The notes below the pieces were generated by a model, which was given only the letters and a program-made list of their open reading frames with translations, had not been told where the DNA came from and did no database searches. From contig BOKS01000009.1 of the NCBI GenBank assembly GCA_016861105.1, forward strand, positions 1-64,000: DNA of 64,000 nucleotides. The letters are read 5' to 3'. The number at the start of each line of letters is the position of its first letter. The first letter of the stretch is position 1. A program made the translations under genes and the position numbers. Positions 38,705 through 47,276 of this stretch are shown one piece after another. Source of the DNA: Betaproteobacteria bacterium (GTDB lineage Bacteria; Pseudomonadota; Gammaproteobacteria; Burkholderiales; Casimicrobiaceae).

Positions 38705-39100
38705 TCACTTCGCCGCCACGACCGTGCAGCCGGCGATCGTCTCCACCTCGTCGATCACGGGGGCCCACTTGCTGGGGGACAGGCGGTTGTCGAACTGCGC
38801 GTTCACGTAGTAGCGCTTGCACGGCGCGGCCTCCAGCACGAACTCCTGCAGCGTGCCGCGGAAGCCGAGCGACGGCGGGACGCCCTGCAGCTCGATCACG
38901 CGCCGCCCCGGCTCGACGCGGATCGGCTCGCCGCGGCGCGCCGGATAGGCGCTGCTGCCGTCGATCTTCTCGATGATCGCCGGCATGCGATTGAGCTCGG
39001 TGCGGTAGTAGCGCACGCCGGTCACCTCGCTCCACGTCGGGCCCCACGTCTGGCAGCCCGCGAGCAGCACCACCGTCAGCAGCGGAAGGGTCTTGCGCAT
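38705..39100 (-). CDS. Small lipoprotein inside the peptide-transporter operon
   Basis: A 131-aa predicted lipoprotein: MRKTLPLLTVVLLAGC lipobox, with the acylated Cys at residue 16, then WGPTWSEVTGVRYYRTELNR. A strand-rich domain follows (RRVIELQGVPPSLGFRGTLQ, APCKRYYVNAQFD). Two more Cys in the body may pair. ATG 39100 has AAGGAGA 6 nt upstream, a strong site; an ATG 15 nt earlier is less well placed. Not a known transporter component. Its place between the second permease and the ATPase genes is unusual. Function unknown. Confidence 0.75.
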   Translation of the reverse strand: MRKTLPLLTVVLLAGCQTWGPTWSEVTGVRYYRTELNRMPAIIEKIDGSSAYPARRGEPIRVEPGRRVIELQGVPPSLGFRGTLQEFVLEAAPCKRYYVNAQFDNRLSPSKWAPVIDEVETIAGCTVVAAK

Positions 39101-39192
39101 CGAAGTCTCCTTCACTCGATCCCCTCGAGGTTGTTCGGTCCATCGTCCGAAGCAGGCCGCGCGAGGTCGCGGTGTCCGCGCCGTCGTTCATC

Positions 39193-40167
39193 CTAGCGCA
39201 GCTTCGGGTTGAGGGCGTCGCGCAGCCAGTCGCCCAGCAGGTTGATCGACAGGACCATCACGACCAGCGCGACGCCGGGAAAGATCGTGATCCACCACTC
39301 GCCCGAGAAGAGGAAGTCGTTGCCCACGCGGATCAGCGTGCCCAGCGACGGCTGCGTCGGGGGCACGCCGACGCCGAGGAACGAGAGCGTGGCCTCGGTG
39401 AGGATGGCCGTGGCGATGTTGATCGTCCCGAGCACGAGCACCGGCCCCATCACGTTGGGCAGCAGGTGGCGGCCCATGATGCCCCAGGACGACACGCCGA
39501 TCACGCGCGCCGCCTGCACGTACTCCTTGTTCTTCTCGACCATCGTCGAGCCGCGGACCGTGCGCGCGTACTGCACCCAGTTCGACACGCCGATCGCGAG
39601 GATCAGCACGAACAGCGCCACGTCCCCGTGGGCGTCGCGCGGCAGCGCGGCCCGCGCGACGCCGTCGATCAGCAGCGCGATCAGGATCGCCGGGAACGAG
39701 AGCTGGACGTCGGCGACGCGCATGATGAAGGCGTCGATCTTGCCGCCCGCGTAGCCCGCCAGCAGTCCCAGCGACACGCCCATCACGACCGCGAGCGCGA
39801 CGGACGCGAGACCGACGAGCAGCGAGATGCGCGCGCCGTACATGATGGCCGACAGCACGTCGCGCCCCTGGTCGTCGGTGCCGAGCAGGTACCCCGGCTT
39901 GCCGCCTTCCTGCCACACCGGCGGCGACAGCGCGTCGAGCAGGTTCAGGGTCTTCAGGTCGAAGGGGTTGTGCGGCGCGAGCCACGGCGCGAACAGCGCG
40001 CCGGCGAGGCACGCGGCCAGCACGATCGCGGAGACGACGGCCACCGGGGAGCGGCGGAAGCTGTACGCCACGTCGCCGTCCCACGCGCCGCGCAGGCGCT
40101 CGGCCAGCGACGGCAGGCGCGGGACGGCGACGGCCTCGCCGGCGCCTGCGTTCGGCCGCACGCTCAC
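39193..40167 (-). CDS. Peptide ABC transporter permease (OppC/DppC type)
   Basis: A 324-aa permease with a first TM (VAVVSAIVLAACLAGALFAPW), the periplasmic loop with LGTDDQGRDVLSAIMYGARIS, and five more TM segments. The EAA motif reads EYVQAARVIGVSSWGIMGRHLLPN. The C-terminal block LSFLGVGVPPTQPSLGTLI is typical of DppC. GTG 40167 overlaps the DUF2817 gene stop by 4 bp (GTGA), tying the hydrolase and permease translationally. Confidence 0.9.
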   Translation of the reverse strand: MSVRPNAGAGEAVAVPRLPSLAERLRGAWDGDVAYSFRRSPVAVVSAIVLAACLAGALFAPWLAPHNPFDLKTLNLLDALSPPVWQEGGKPGYLLGTDDQGRDVLSAIMYGARISLLVGLASVALAVVMGVSLGLLAGYAGGKIDAFIMRVADVQLSFPAILIALLIDGVARAALPRDAHGDVALFVLILAIGVSNWVQYARTVRGSTMVEKNKEYVQAARVIGVSSWGIMGRHLLPNVMGPVLVLGTINIATAILTEATLSFLGVGVPPTQPSLGTLIRVGNDFLFSGEWWITIFPGVALVVMVLSINLLGDWLRDALNPKLR

Positions 40168-41399
40168 CGCTCCCCTCCCGCCAGTCCGCACAGCGCCTGC
40201 AGCGCCGCCGCGCGCGCCTGGCCCACGACCATGCCTTTCCACGCGGGCGCGTCGACGTGGAACGCCTCGCGGGTCAGCCTCAGGATCTCGTCGCGCTGCA
40301 CGTCGCTCGCCTCCGGGTGCGCGTGGAGCCACGCGCGGGCGCGCAACGCTTGCAGCACCTCGGGCATCGGCCGCGTGCCGTACTCGAGCGCGATGCCCGC
40401 GTACGTTGCGCGCGGGCACTCCTCCAGCGCCGCCTGGAACAGCATGCCCGTGACGCGGGCCGACGTCGACGAGCCGTCGTAGATCGACGTCACGTCGGCG
40501 CCCCACCACGCGCGCGTGCGGCCCAGCGTGGCCGCGTCGTCCGGCCCGGCGTAGATCTTCTCGCCGTGCCCGCAGGGCCCGAGCCCGGTGTGGAAGTCGA
40601 TCCAGCCGAGCCGCTGGCGCGCCGCGCCGTGACGCTGCAGCACGTTGCGCAGGACACGGTGGCTCCAGGTCGGTCCGCGTCCGGCGTAGAACAGGCCGTC
40701 CGGCCGGTCGCCCTGGCCGGTGGTGAGCGCCGCCTGCAGGGCGCCAGGCCCGTGCCGCGCCAGGTGGGCTGCCATCCGCGCCTCCTGCTCGGGCGGCGGC
40801 GGCCAGGCCGCCGGCAGCACGAAGTCGTGGATCGCGAGGTAGTCGTCGTTGGGCGCTGCGCGGCCGAAGTCGCGGAAGTTGCGGTTGAGGTCGACGTTGT
40901 CCTCGGTCGTGCGCGCCACGTGCGCGAAGCCCCAGGGATTGAGCGCATGCACGAACACGACGGCAACGCCGGCGCGCCGGGCGCGCTCGGCGAAGGCGTC
41001 GTCGGCGAGGAGCGCGATCTGGCAGCCGCTGCCGCAGAAGCCCTCGACGCCGTGCGCGGCGGAGGTGAGGAGCAGCGCGGCGGACGCCTGCGGCGGCCCG
41101 AGCACGGCCACGTCCACGGCCAGCGCCTCGCCGCTCGGCCCCCGCGCCGCCGGATGCTCATGCGACTCGACGGCGAGCTCCCGGGCGCGGGCGGTGGCGA
41201 GGAACTTCGCCCGCGCCTCCGCGTACCCCGAGGCGAACGCCGCGACCGGATCGACGTCCGACCAGATCGACGACAGCGGCACGGCGGCGTCGCGGCTCAC
41301 CTCAGCCCCCACGGCTCGCGCGGCCTTCGCCCGTGCCGGCCCCGGCGGGGGTCGGTCGGGCGCCGCGCGGCGGCCGGCGGGCGCACACGGGGCGGCCAT
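40164..41399 (-). CDS. DUF2817 (M14-like) metallopeptidase
   Basis: Up to 411 aa. The conserved part starts near FASGYAEARAKFLATA and shows TSAAHGVEGFCGSGCQ (metal His/Glu), HALNPWGFAHVARTTEDNVD, LNRNFRDFG, DFHTGLGPCGHGEKI (metal His) and GIALEYGTRP (catalytic Glu candidate). These are carboxypeptidase-A-type zinc-site positions as in DUF2817, a family of uncharacterised peptidases or amidohydrolases. The true start is uncertain: ATG 41399 lies 6 bp after the M20 stop but adds an Ala/Pro/Arg-rich leader; an internal GTG near VGAEVSRD may be used. Probably cytoplasmic, acting on imported peptides. Confidence 0.8.
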   Translation of the reverse strand: MAAPCAPAGRRAAPDRPPPGPARAKAARAVGAEVSRDAAVPLSSIWSDVDPVAAFASGYAEARAKFLATARARELAVESHEHPAARGPSGEALAVDVAVLGPPQASAALLLTSAAHGVEGFCGSGCQIALLADDAFAERARRAGVAVVFVHALNPWGFAHVARTTEDNVDLNRNFRDFGRAAPNDDYLAIHDFVLPAAWPPPPEQEARMAAHLARHGPGALQAALTTGQGDRPDGLFYAGRGPTWSHRVLRNVLQRHGAARQRLGWIDFHTGLGPCGHGEKIYAGPDDAATLGRTRAWWGADVTSIYDGSSTSARVTGMLFQAALEECPRATYAGIALEYGTRPMPEVLQALRARAWLHAHPEASDVQRDEILRLTREAFHVDAPAWKGMVVGQARAAALQALCGLAGGER

Positions 41400-41405
41400 C
41401 GTGGC

Positions 41406-42587
41406 TCATGCGAGCGGCATCGCCCGCTCGGCCAGACGGGCGAGGAAGCCGGCGCCGACCGGGATCACGGCGTCGTTGAAGTCGTAGCGGGCGTTGTGCA
41501 GGAACGCCCCGCGGTCCGCGCCGCCCTGTCCCAGCCGCGCGAAGGCGCCGGGGCGCACCTGCAGCATGAACGAGAAGTCCTCCGACCCCATCGACGGATC
41601 CAGGTTGCGCACCACGTTCGCCGGGCCGACGAGCTCGTCGGCCACTTCCAGTGCAAACGCGGCAGGCGCATCGTGGTTGACCGTGGCCGGGTAGATGCGC
41701 TCGTAGTGCAGCGTCGCCCGGGCGCCGAACGCCGCGGCGATCGAGCCGACGAGCTCGCCGAGGCGACGCTCGATGGTGTCCTGCACGGTGGGCTTGAACG
41801 TCCGCACCGTGCCCACCAGCTTCGCGTGCTGCGGCACGACGCTCATGGCGCCCGGATGCCCCGCCTGCATCGAGCACAGGCTGACGACCGCCGTGTCGAT
41901 CGGCGACACGTTGCGCGACACGATCGACTGCACGGCCGTGATCATGTGTCCTGCGACCACGACCGGGTCGACGGTCCGGTGCGGGTGGGCGCCGTGGCCG
42001 CCCTGCCCGTCGATGGTGATCTCGACGCGGTCGGCGGCCGCCATCGCGGCGCCGCGCGTGAGCCCGATCTTTCCCGGCGGCAGCGCCGGCCAGTTGTGCA
42101 GCGCGAACACCTGCTCGGCCGGAAAGCGCTCGAACAGCCCATCCTCGATCATCGCGCGGGCGCCGGCGAAGCCCTCCTCCCCCGGCTGGAAGATGAGGTA
42201 GACGGTGCCGTCGAAGCGCCGCGTCTCGGCGAGGTAGCGCGCGGCGGCGAGGAGCATCGTGGTGTGGCCGTCGTGGCCGCAGCCGTGCATCCGCCCGTCG
42301 TAGCGCGAGCGGTGCTCGAAGTCGTTCTCCTCCTGCATCGGCAGCGCGTCCATGTCGGCGCGCAGCCCCACCGAGGCCCCGCGCGAGTCGCGCTGCCCGC
42401 GCACGATGCCCACGATGCCGGTGCGGCCGATGCCGCTGTAGTGCTCGATGCCCAGCGCGGCGAGCGTCTCCCGCACGATGCGCGCGGTGCGCTCCTCCTC
42501 GAAGCCGAGCTCCGGATGCGCGTGCAGGTCGCGCCGGATCGCGGCGAAGGCGTCCTTCCACGCGGCGATGTGGTCGATCGGGCTCAC
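41406..42587 (-). CDS. M20-family amidohydrolase (HipO/IAA-amino acid hydrolase type)
   Basis: A 393-aa M20D enzyme. RRDLHAHPELGFEE, LRADMDALPM, MHGCGHDGHTTMLLAAARYL (metal Cys/His), FQPGEEGFAGAR (catalytic Glu pair), the dimerisation-domain GQGGHGAHPHRTVDPV, and SEDFSFMLQ near the C-terminus are typical of N-acyl-amino-acid amidohydrolases. Starts at GTG 42587. It lies between the two permease genes of the peptide transporter, so it likely cleaves the imported N-acyl or peptide substrate to amino acids. Confidence 0.92.
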   Translation of the reverse strand: MSPIDHIAAWKDAFAAIRRDLHAHPELGFEEERTARIVRETLAALGIEHYSGIGRTGIVGIVRGQRDSRGASVGLRADMDALPMQEENDFEHRSRYDGRMHGCGHDGHTTMLLAAARYLAETRRFDGTVYLIFQPGEEGFAGARAMIEDGLFERFPAEQVFALHNWPALPPGKIGLTRGAAMAAADRVEITIDGQGGHGAHPHRTVDPVVVAGHMITAVQSIVSRNVSPIDTAVVSLCSMQAGHPGAMSVVPQHAKLVGTVRTFKPTVQDTIERRLGELVGSIAAAFGARATLHYERIYPATVNHDAPAAFALEVADELVGPANVVRNLDPSMGSEDFSFMLQVRPGAFARLGQGGADRGAFLHNARYDFNDAVIPVGAGFLARLAERAMPLA

Positions 42588-42672
42588 GTCGCTGCCCGCG
42601 TGGCGGGCTCCCGCGGCGGCCGGCTGCGCGGGCGGCCGGAGGATGGACGGCCTGGCTTCACGGGCCGCATCC

Positions 42673-43656
42673 TCAGTGCGCCGCGGCGCTGCGCTCGATG
42701 CGCAGCCGCGGGTCGACCGCGTAGTAGAGCAGGTCGACGACGAGGTTGATGAGCACGAACACCAGCGCGATGAAGCACAGGTAGGCGGCCATCACGGGGA
42801 TGTCGGCGAAGTTGACCGCCTGGATGAACAGCAACCCCATCCCCGGCCACTGGAACACGGTCTCGGTGATGATCGCGAACGCGATGATCGAGCCGAGCTG
42901 CAGGCCGGTGATCGTGATGACCGGCACCAGCGTGTTCTTGAGCGCGTGGCCGAAGTGGATCGCGCGGTCGGTGAGGCCGCGCGCGCGGCCGAACTTGATG
43001 TAGTCGGTGCGCAGAACCTCGAGCATCTCGGCGCGCACCAGCCGCATGATGAGCGTGAGCTGGAACAGGCACAGCGTGATCGCCGGCAGGATGAGGGCCT
43101 TGAGCCCGCTCTGCGTGAGCAGGCCGGTGGTCCACCAGCCCAGCGCCACCACGTCGCCGCGCCCGAACGACGGCAGCCAGCCGAGGTAGACGGCGAACAC
43201 CAGGATCAGCAGGATGCCGATCAAAAACGTCGGCAGGCTGACGCCCACCAGCGACGCCGCCAGCAGCATGTGCGACAGCCAGCTCTGTCGTCGCAGCGCG
43301 GTGTAGACGCCGAGCGGGATGCCGATGAAGAGCGCGAGCAGCGCCGCGGCCACCGACAGCTCGATGGTCGCCGGCAGGCGCTCGCGCAGCAGCGTCGACA
43401 CCGGGCGACCCTGACGCAGCGACACGCCGAACTCCCCCTTGACCGCGTTGCCGACGAAGCGGCCGAACTGCACGTAGAACGGCTGGTCGAGGCCGAGTTC
43501 GCCGCGCAGGCGCACGCGCTCCTCCTGCGTCGCGTCCTGGCCGAGCATGAAGGCGACCGGATCGCCCACGAAGTTGAAGAGGCCGAACGCGATGAACGCG
43601 ACGACCACCATCACCAGGCCCGACTGCAGGATGCGGCGGAGGACGAAGGCGAGCAT
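42673..43656 (-). CDS. Peptide ABC transporter permease (OppB/DppB type)
   Basis: A 327-aa permease: N-terminal MLAFVLRRILQSGLVMVVVA, GDPVAFMLGQDATQEERVRL, RGELGLDQPFYVQFGRF, six TM segments and an EAA loop (DYIKFGRARGLTDRAIHFGH) followed by ALKNTLVPVITITGLQ. Typical DppB length. 137 bp downstream of the binding-protein gene. Confidence 0.93.
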   Translation of the reverse strand: MLAFVLRRILQSGLVMVVVAFIAFGLFNFVGDPVAFMLGQDATQEERVRLRGELGLDQPFYVQFGRFVGNAVKGEFGVSLRQGRPVSTLLRERLPATIELSVAAALLALFIGIPLGVYTALRRQSWLSHMLLAASLVGVSLPTFLIGILLILVFAVYLGWLPSFGRGDVVALGWWTTGLLTQSGLKALILPAITLCLFQLTLIMRLVRAEMLEVLRTDYIKFGRARGLTDRAIHFGHALKNTLVPVITITGLQLGSIIAFAIITETVFQWPGMGLLFIQAVNFADIPVMAAYLCFIALVFVLINLVVDLLYYAVDPRLRIERSAAAH

Positions 43657-43793
43657 CGGAAGGGGGCGCTCCGGCGCGGTCGGCGTTCAGGGCGCCCCGC
43701 GGGACCGGCGCCGGCGTGCGTCGCGCCGGCGCGGTCCGCGCCCGGCCGCGGCGCCCTGTCCGCCGGCGCCGCCGGCCGGGTCCGGCGCGGGCG

Positions 43794-45374
43794 TCAGTCG
43801 ACCCGCACCCAGCGCCCGTCGAGCCGGTTGTCGGCGCGGTGGAACACCGAGACGTTGGAGCGCATCGCCCAGGGGATCACCTGCTGGTGCAGCGGGATGT
43901 GGCCGATGTCCTCGGCGTGGATGCGCTGCGCGTCCCGCATGGCCTGGTTGCGCTTCGCGTCGTCGATCTCGGTCTTCACCTGGTCGATGAGCGCATCCGC
44001 CTTCGCGTTGCTGTACTTGCCGAGGTTGAAGTTGCCGTCCGCGCCCTTGCCGTCGGCGGCCGGCGAGCGGATCAGGCTCTGCAGCGTGTAGAGGCCGTCG
44101 AACGTCGCCGTCGCCCAGCCGAGCAGGTAGACGCTGGTGTCGAACTTCTGGATCTTCTGGAAGTACGTCGCCCGCGGCATCGCGTTCAGCTTCGCCTTCA
44201 GCCCCACCTTGGCCCACATCGCCGTGATCGCGATGCAGATCTCCTCGTCGTTGATGTAGCGGTTGTTCGGGCAGTCGAGCGTGAAGGAGAAGCCGTTCGG
44301 GTAGCCCGCCTCGGAGAGCAGGCGCTTCGCGGCCGCCTCGTCGTGGGGCAGGCGCTTGGCGAACTCCTCGAAGTACCCGTTGACCTGCGGCGCGATCATC
44401 GAGCCGGTCGGCACGGCGAGGCCGCGCATGGTCGCGCGGCGGATCGCCTCGATGTCGATCGCCTGGTAGAGCGCCTGGCGGACGCGCTTGTCCTTGAACG
44501 GGTTCTTGCCCTTGACGTCGGTGTACGGCGACTCGTCGCGCCACTGGTCGAAGCCGAGGAAGATGATCCGCGTCTCCGTGCCGTCGGCGATCTTGATGGC
44601 GCTGTTCTGCCGCAGCCGAGGGATGTCCTGCGTCGGCGGGTCGAGCACGAGGTCGATCTCGTTGGAGAGCAGCGCGGCGGCGCGCGTGCTGTCCTGCTTG
44701 ATCGGGCGGTAGACGATCTCCGTGACGTTGCCCTCGGCCTTGTCCCACCAGTTCGGGTTGGCGACCAGCACCGTGCGCACGTCGGCCTCGAAGGACTTCA
44801 GCATGAACTGCCCGGTGCCGTTCGCGTTGCGCGCCGCGTGCGTCTCCTCCTTCTTCACGTAGTCCTGCGGGTTCAGCACGTTGTGCTTCGTCGCCCAGGC
44901 CTTGCTCATGACCTTCACGTCGACCAGGCCGCGCAGCAGCACCGGGTTGGGCCCGTCGGTGACGATCTCGACCGTGTAGTCGTCGACCTTCCTGGTCTCC
45001 TTGATGCCCTGCGCGTACACCTTCATGTTCGACGACGGCGCCAGCACGCGCTGGAACGAGAACACGACGTCGTCGGCGTTCATCGACGAGCCGTCGTGGA
45101 ACTTCACGTTGCGGCGCAGGCTGAAGCGCCACACCGTCGGCGAGACGCGCGTCCACGACGTGGCGAGCGCGGGCTCCGGCACGAACTGCTTGTTGTAGCG
45201 GACCAGCCCCTCGTAGATGTAGTCGGAGAACGTGTTGTTGAGGCTCTCGTTCTGCGACATCGGGTCGAAGGTGAGGATGTCGCCCTGGCTCGCCCAGCGC
45301 AGCGTCTTGGCTGCGGAAGGTCCCGCGACCACGGCAGCGGCCAGCAGCGCGCCGATCAGGAGCTTGAATCGCAT
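43794..45374 (-). CDS. Peptide ABC transporter substrate-binding protein (SBP family 5)
   Basis: A 526-aa periplasmic binding protein: signal peptide MRFKLLIGALLAAAVVAGPS (cleavage AAKT), then TLRWASQGDILTFDPMSQNE, YEGLVRYNKQFVPEPALATSW, FSLRRNVKFHDGSSMNADDV (family 5 signature) and VRQALYQAIDIEAI. ATG 45374 gives the normal signal peptide. First gene of the leftward transporter/hydrolase operon. Ligand (oligopeptide, N-acyl amino acid or other) not predictable from sequence. Confidence 0.93.
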   Translation of the reverse strand: MRFKLLIGALLAAAVVAGPSAAKTLRWASQGDILTFDPMSQNESLNNTFSDYIYEGLVRYNKQFVPEPALATSWTRVSPTVWRFSLRRNVKFHDGSSMNADDVVFSFQRVLAPSSNMKVYAQGIKETRKVDDYTVEIVTDGPNPVLLRGLVDVKVMSKAWATKHNVLNPQDYVKKEETHAARNANGTGQFMLKSFEADVRTVLVANPNWWDKAEGNVTEIVYRPIKQDSTRAAALLSNEIDLVLDPPTQDIPRLRQNSAIKIADGTETRIIFLGFDQWRDESPYTDVKGKNPFKDKRVRQALYQAIDIEAIRRATMRGLAVPTGSMIAPQVNGYFEEFAKRLPHDEAAAKRLLSEAGYPNGFSFTLDCPNNRYINDEEICIAITAMWAKVGLKAKLNAMPRATYFQKIQKFDTSVYLLGWATATFDGLYTLQSLIRSPAADGKGADGNFNLGKYSNAKADALIDQVKTEIDDAKRNQAMRDAQRIHAEDIGHIPLHQQVIPWAMRSNVSVFHRADNRLDGRWVRVD

Positions 45375-45446
45375 AGGTTTTCCCCCCGGCGGCCGGGGTT
45401 CCATGGTGTGGAAACGCGCGGATGATGCCCCAATCGGCCTCAAACC

Positions 45447-46202
45447 TCAACGCGACTGCGCCGGTGCGGCGCGCAGGCGCGCGCCGCGGGTGGCGAACAG
45501 GCAGATGCCCGCGGCGACGGAGACGTTGAGGCTGGCGACGCTCCCCTGCAGCGGGATGCCGACCAGGCGGTCGCAGTGCTCGCGCGTGAGGCGGCGCAGC
45601 CCCGTGCCCTCGGCACCCAGGACCCACGCGACCGGCCCCGCCAGGTCCGCCGCGTACACGCTCTCGCCGCCGGCCTCCGCGCCGAGGATCCACACGCCCG
45701 CCTCCTTCATCTCGCGCAGGCTCCGGGCGAGGTTGGTGACCGCGATCACCGGCACCGTGTCGGCCGCGCCGCTCGCCGCCTTCGCCACCGTGGCGTTCAC
45801 CCCCACGGCGCGGTCCTTCGGCACGACGACGGCGTGCGCGCCGAAGGCGTCGGCGCTGCGCAGGCAGGCGCCGAGGTTGTGCGGATCGGTGACGCCGTCG
45901 AGGACCAGCAGCAGCGGCGGCTCGTCGGGGTGCTCGAGCACGTCGGCGAGCGTCACGTGCGGGAGCGCGGCGTCCACCTGCGCGACCACGCCCTGGTGCC
46001 GCTGCCCGCCCGCCATCTCGTCGAGACGGCGCTCGTCGACCGGGTGCAGTGGCGTGCCGGCCGCCGCCGCCCGCTCCGCCAGCGCCTTCGCACGCGCGTC
46101 GTGCCGGCCGCGCGCGACGTAGACTGCGCGCACCGAGCCGGGCCGCTGGCGCAGTCGCGCGGTGACGGCGTGGAAGCCCACGAGGAGGCGGGTGTCGGAC
46201 AT
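45447..46202 (-). CDS. rlmB: 23S rRNA (Gm2251) 2'-O-methyltransferase
   Basis: A 251-aa SPOUT enzyme with an N-terminal substrate-binding domain ([20 protein letters not shown], 1–75) and knot domain motifs [33 protein letters not shown] and [20 protein letters not shown]. These match RlmB, which methylates G2251 in the ribosomal P loop. ATG at 46202, divergent from marC with 50 bp between them. Confidence 0.92.
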   Translation of the reverse strand: MSDTRLLVGFHAVTARLRQRPGSVRAVYVARGRHDARAKALAERAAAAGTPLHPVDERRLDEMAGGQRHQGVVAQVDAALPHVTLADVLEHPDEPPLLLVLDGVTDPHNLGACLRSADAFGAHAVVVPKDRAVGVNATVAKAASGAADTVPVIAVTNLARSLREMKEAGVWILGAEAGGESVYAADLAGPVAWVLGAEGTGLRRLTREHCDRLVGIPLQGSVASLNVSVAAGICLFATRGARLRAAPAQSR

Positions 46203-46252
46203 GCGGGCGGCACGAGGGGCCGTGGTAGTGTAGCCGCACTACGCCCTCCGCC

Positions 46253-46933
46253 ATGGCGCTGGATTACCCGACGCGCGCGCTGATCGAGCAGACGCTGCTC
46301 GTCTTCGCGACCCTGTTCCCGATCGTCAACCCGGTCGGCGGCGCGCCCGTCTTCCTCGCGCTGACGCGCGGCGTGACCTCGACCGAGCGCGCGCTGCTCG
46401 CGCGGCGCATCGCGATCAACGCCTTCCTGCTGGTGATCGCGTCGATCCTGGTCGGCGGCTACGTGATCGCGTTCTTCGGCCTGTCGGTGCCGGTGATCCA
46501 GGTCGGCGGCGGGATCCTCGTCTGCTCGGTCGCGTGGGACCTGCTGCGCAGCGAGGAGACGCAGTCGGAGATGTCCGTCAGGCCGCAGTCGAGCGAGCAG
46601 CTCGCCGACCGCGCCTTCTACCCGCTGACGATGCCGCTCACCGTCGGGCCCGGCACGATCTCGGTGGCGATCACGCTCGGCGCGGCGTCGCCGCGCATCG
46701 GCAGCGGCTGGGTGCTCGCGTCGTTCGCCTCCGCGGCGGGCGCGCTGCTGCTCGCGCTCACCATCTACTTCCTCTTCCGCTACGCGGAGCGCCTGACGCG
46801 CGCGCTGGGCAAGACCGGGACGGCCGTCCTCCTGCGCCTGTCCGCCTTCATCCTGCTGTGCATCGGCGTGCAGATCGTCTGGAACGGCGTGTTCGCGCTG
46901 CTCGGCACCGTCCCGACGTTCCGGCCGCGGTGA
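46253..46933 (+). CDS. MarC-family integral membrane protein
   Basis: A 226-aa protein with about six TM segments (FATLFPIVNPVGGAPVFLAL at the start; FLLVIASILVGGYVIAFF; the YPLTMPLTVGPGTISVAITL block; LLLALTIYFLF; LLRLSAFILLCIGVQIVWNG). NPVGG and the PLTVGPGTI loop are hallmarks of MarC/UPF0056. Despite the name it has no proven role in multidrug resistance. Monocistronic. Confidence 0.92.
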   Translation: MALDYPTRALIEQTLLVFATLFPIVNPVGGAPVFLALTRGVTSTERALLARRIAINAFLLVIASILVGGYVIAFFGLSVPVIQVGGGILVCSVAWDLLRSEETQSEMSVRPQSSEQLADRAFYPLTMPLTVGPGTISVAITLGAASPRIGSGWVLASFASAAGALLLALTIYFLFRYAERLTRALGKTGTAVLLRLSAFILLCIGVQIVWNGVFALLGTVPTFRPR

Positions 46934-46969
46934 GCGCCACGGCACCCCCGGGCACACCGCCGGGCGCGT

Positions 46970-46998
46970 TTGTCCGGCTCCGCGGGACAGGCTATACT
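46970..46998 (+). promoter_or_regulatory. Promoter of tRNA-Thr
   Basis: TTGTCC −35 (46970–46975), 17-nt spacer, TATACT −10 (46993–46998); expected start near 47005, about 40 nt before the tRNA. Confidence 0.7.
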
Positions 46999-47045
46999 TC
47001 GATGCTTGCGCGGGCGGGCCGAACGCGGGGCCGCCGGCCGGGAAC

Positions 47046-47121
<76 letters not shown>

Positions 47122-47127
47122 TCCACG

Positions 47128-47150
47128 ACGAGCCGCCACGCGCGGCTCGT
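47128..47150 (+). terminator. Terminator-like hairpin after tRNA-Thr
   Basis: A perfect 9-bp stem ACGAGCCGC/GCGGCTCGT with loop CACGC begins 6 nt after the tRNA. It is followed by TGCGCTTCGG, not a T tract, so it may be a processing or weak termination signal. Confidence 0.5.
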
Positions 47151-47276
47151 TGCGCTTCGGAGGGTCGAAGACGTCGCGCAGCCCGTCCCGGACGCGGCCC
47201 TTGCATGCCCGGGCCGTCTGAAGCACCGCCCGTGGCCGGAACGAGCGCCGCGTTGCGGCCGGCGTAGCATCGCCCC